This document shows positions 63,204-64,000 of a stretch of 64,000 nucleotides of DNA, piece by piece. The notes beneath the pieces are model-generated. The model made no database searches and was not told where the DNA came from. It worked only from the letters and a program-made list of their open reading frames with translations. Within the stretch, counting starts at the first letter, position 1. Each line of letters starts with the position of its first letter. The position numbers were made by a program, and so were the translations under genes. Source of the stretch: JAMLHH01 sp964653095 (lineage in GTDB: Bacteria > Bacteroidota > Bacteroidia > Chitinophagales > JADIYW01); NCBI GenBank assembly GCA_964653095.1, contig CAZZEH010000010.1:1-64000 (forward strand), given 5' to 3'.

Positions 63204-64000
63204 TTAAAATTCTGAAGTAGAATGAAATTGTATATTCGGATATTCCTGAATCGTTTGATTTAAAATCCATTCGGATGTGGCAAGAAAAACCGGTTTTTCA
63301 TCTTTGTCCAACGCTAAATAGCTGGCTTTTATACGCATAAATTCTTTGAGTTTGGACGAGTCTTCAGATGTAATCCAAACTGCTTTGTGATATTGAACAG
63401 GCTTGAAGGCACAGGATGCTCCGTATTCGTGAAGCAATCTGTACTGAATGACATCAAACTGCAGTTCTCCTACGGTACCTATAATTTTAGTATTGTTGGA
63501 TGTAATTGTAAAAAGCTGTGCCACCCCTTCTTCAGTGAGCTGTCGTATCCCTTTATCCAATTGTTTGGTTTTCATAGGGTCTCTGTTGATTAACTCTTTG
63601 AAAATTTCAGGTGAAAAGCTTGGAATTCCGGTGAATTTTAAATTTTCTCCATCAGTTAATGCGTCTCCGATTTTGAAATTTCCTGAATCGTATAAACCGA
63701 TTACATCTCCCGGGAATGCTTCTTCTACGATTTTTTTATGGTCTGCCATAAAAGTAGCGGGGTTACTGAATCGTAAATTCTTTTGCAGTCTGGTATGGGT
63801 GTAAAATTTATTTCGCTCAAATTTTCCTGAACATACTCTTAAAAATGCGATCCTGTTTCGGTGATTGGGATCAATATTGGCGTGAATTTTAAATATAAAA
63901 CCGGAGAAGTTAGTTTCTGTCGGCGTGACCTCTCTTGTTTCTGTCATTCTGGACCGTGGAGTAGGGGCTATTCTGATGAAAGTGTCTAAAAGCTCCTGTA
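63204..64000 (-). CDS. prfC: peptide chain release factor 3, C-terminal part (cut by window edge)
   Basis: The 265 codons present are domains II and III of RF3, a GTPase that recycles RF1 and RF2 after translation termination. The segment from TPTETNFSGFIFKIHANID through GVAQLF and GELQFDVIQYRL is typical. The reading frame stays open to the right edge (LDTFIRIAPTPRSR), so the G domain lies beyond the window and the gene is not truncated in nature. The end near 63204 is complete. Confidence 0.92.
   Translation of the reverse strand, partial: QELLDTFIRIAPTPRSRMTETREVTPTETNFSGFIFKIHANIDPNHRNRIAFLRVCSGKFERNKFYTHTRLQKNLRFSNPATFMADHKKIVEEAFPGDVIGLYDSGNFKIGDALTDGENLKFTGIPSFSPEIFKELINRDPMKTKQLDKGIRQLTEEGVAQLFTITSNNTKIIGTVGELQFDVIQYRLLHEYGASCAFKPVQYHKAVWITSEDSSKLKEFMRIKASYLALDKDEKPVFLATSEWILNQTIQEYPNIQFHSTSEF

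Noticed and set aside
1..64000. CRISPR array or cas genes
   Set aside because: No regularly spaced repeats with unique spacers and no Cas-like proteins were seen.

Overview
The window is chromosomal DNA of a member of the phylum Bacteroidota. The signs are promoters of the TTTG / TAnnTTTG type, three proteins with C-terminal type IX secretion (T9SS) sorting domains, a FISUMP-domain protein, a WbqC-like protein and a Bacteroidota-style arginine decarboxylase. The order cannot be fixed from the sequence; a Chitinophagales/Saprospirales-like lineage fits. No rRNA, CRISPR array or transposase was seen.

Region by region. 1-12.7 kb is ordinary chromosome: SRP RNA, tRNA-Cys, tRNA-Val, folB, a glutaryl-CoA dehydrogenase-like enzyme, a FadI-type thiolase, and a surface-polysaccharide/lipid cluster (two SDR proteins, a GT2 glycosyltransferase, an LpxL-like acyltransferase, WbqC). 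An OsmC / pirin / SMR exporter / NdpA-type nucleoid protein operon follows. 13.9-21.9 kb is an AT-rich accessory island: eight tightly packed minus-strand genes behind one palindromic operator. They encode an XRE controller, a truncated nuclease-methylase, a PD-(D/E)XK nuclease, a small acidic protein, an N6-adenine methylase, a divergent NdpA-like protein, a RelA/SpoT-type alarmone synthetase and a second NdpA protein. This looks like a restriction-modification locus joined to nucleotide signalling and two nucleoid-binding proteins, and is the best candidate for an undescribed system. 22-35 kb holds a TPR-SUFU protein, a T9SS M28 peptidase and a lipid-catabolism block (orphan methylmalonyl-CoA mutase small subunit, FadB/J, FadA, HACL2/ILVBL-like ThDP lyase, isochorismatase-like hydrolase, FadD). 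35-48.9 kb holds mfd, an Spx-like protein, a Lys-Leu-Lys tRNA cluster, surface proteins, ftsH, rsfS, birA and a membrane-lipid operon. 49-64 kb holds a giant CotH-type secreted protein, ldcA, argS, an arginine decarboxylase, a polyprenyl synthase, an AarF kinase, a PDZ protein, a hotdog thioesterase and the C-terminal part of prfC, cut by the window edge.

Points outside the island: the chromosomal NdpA gene beside it carries a (TC)5 tract that puts its natural start one dinucleotide out of frame, a pattern typical of phase variation (or a sequencing error). A palindrome sits in front of fadA. Promoter -7 elements decide the starts of wbqC and two other genes and suggest very short or absent leaders. 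The CotH protein has two copies of one domain bracketing an AT-richer core.
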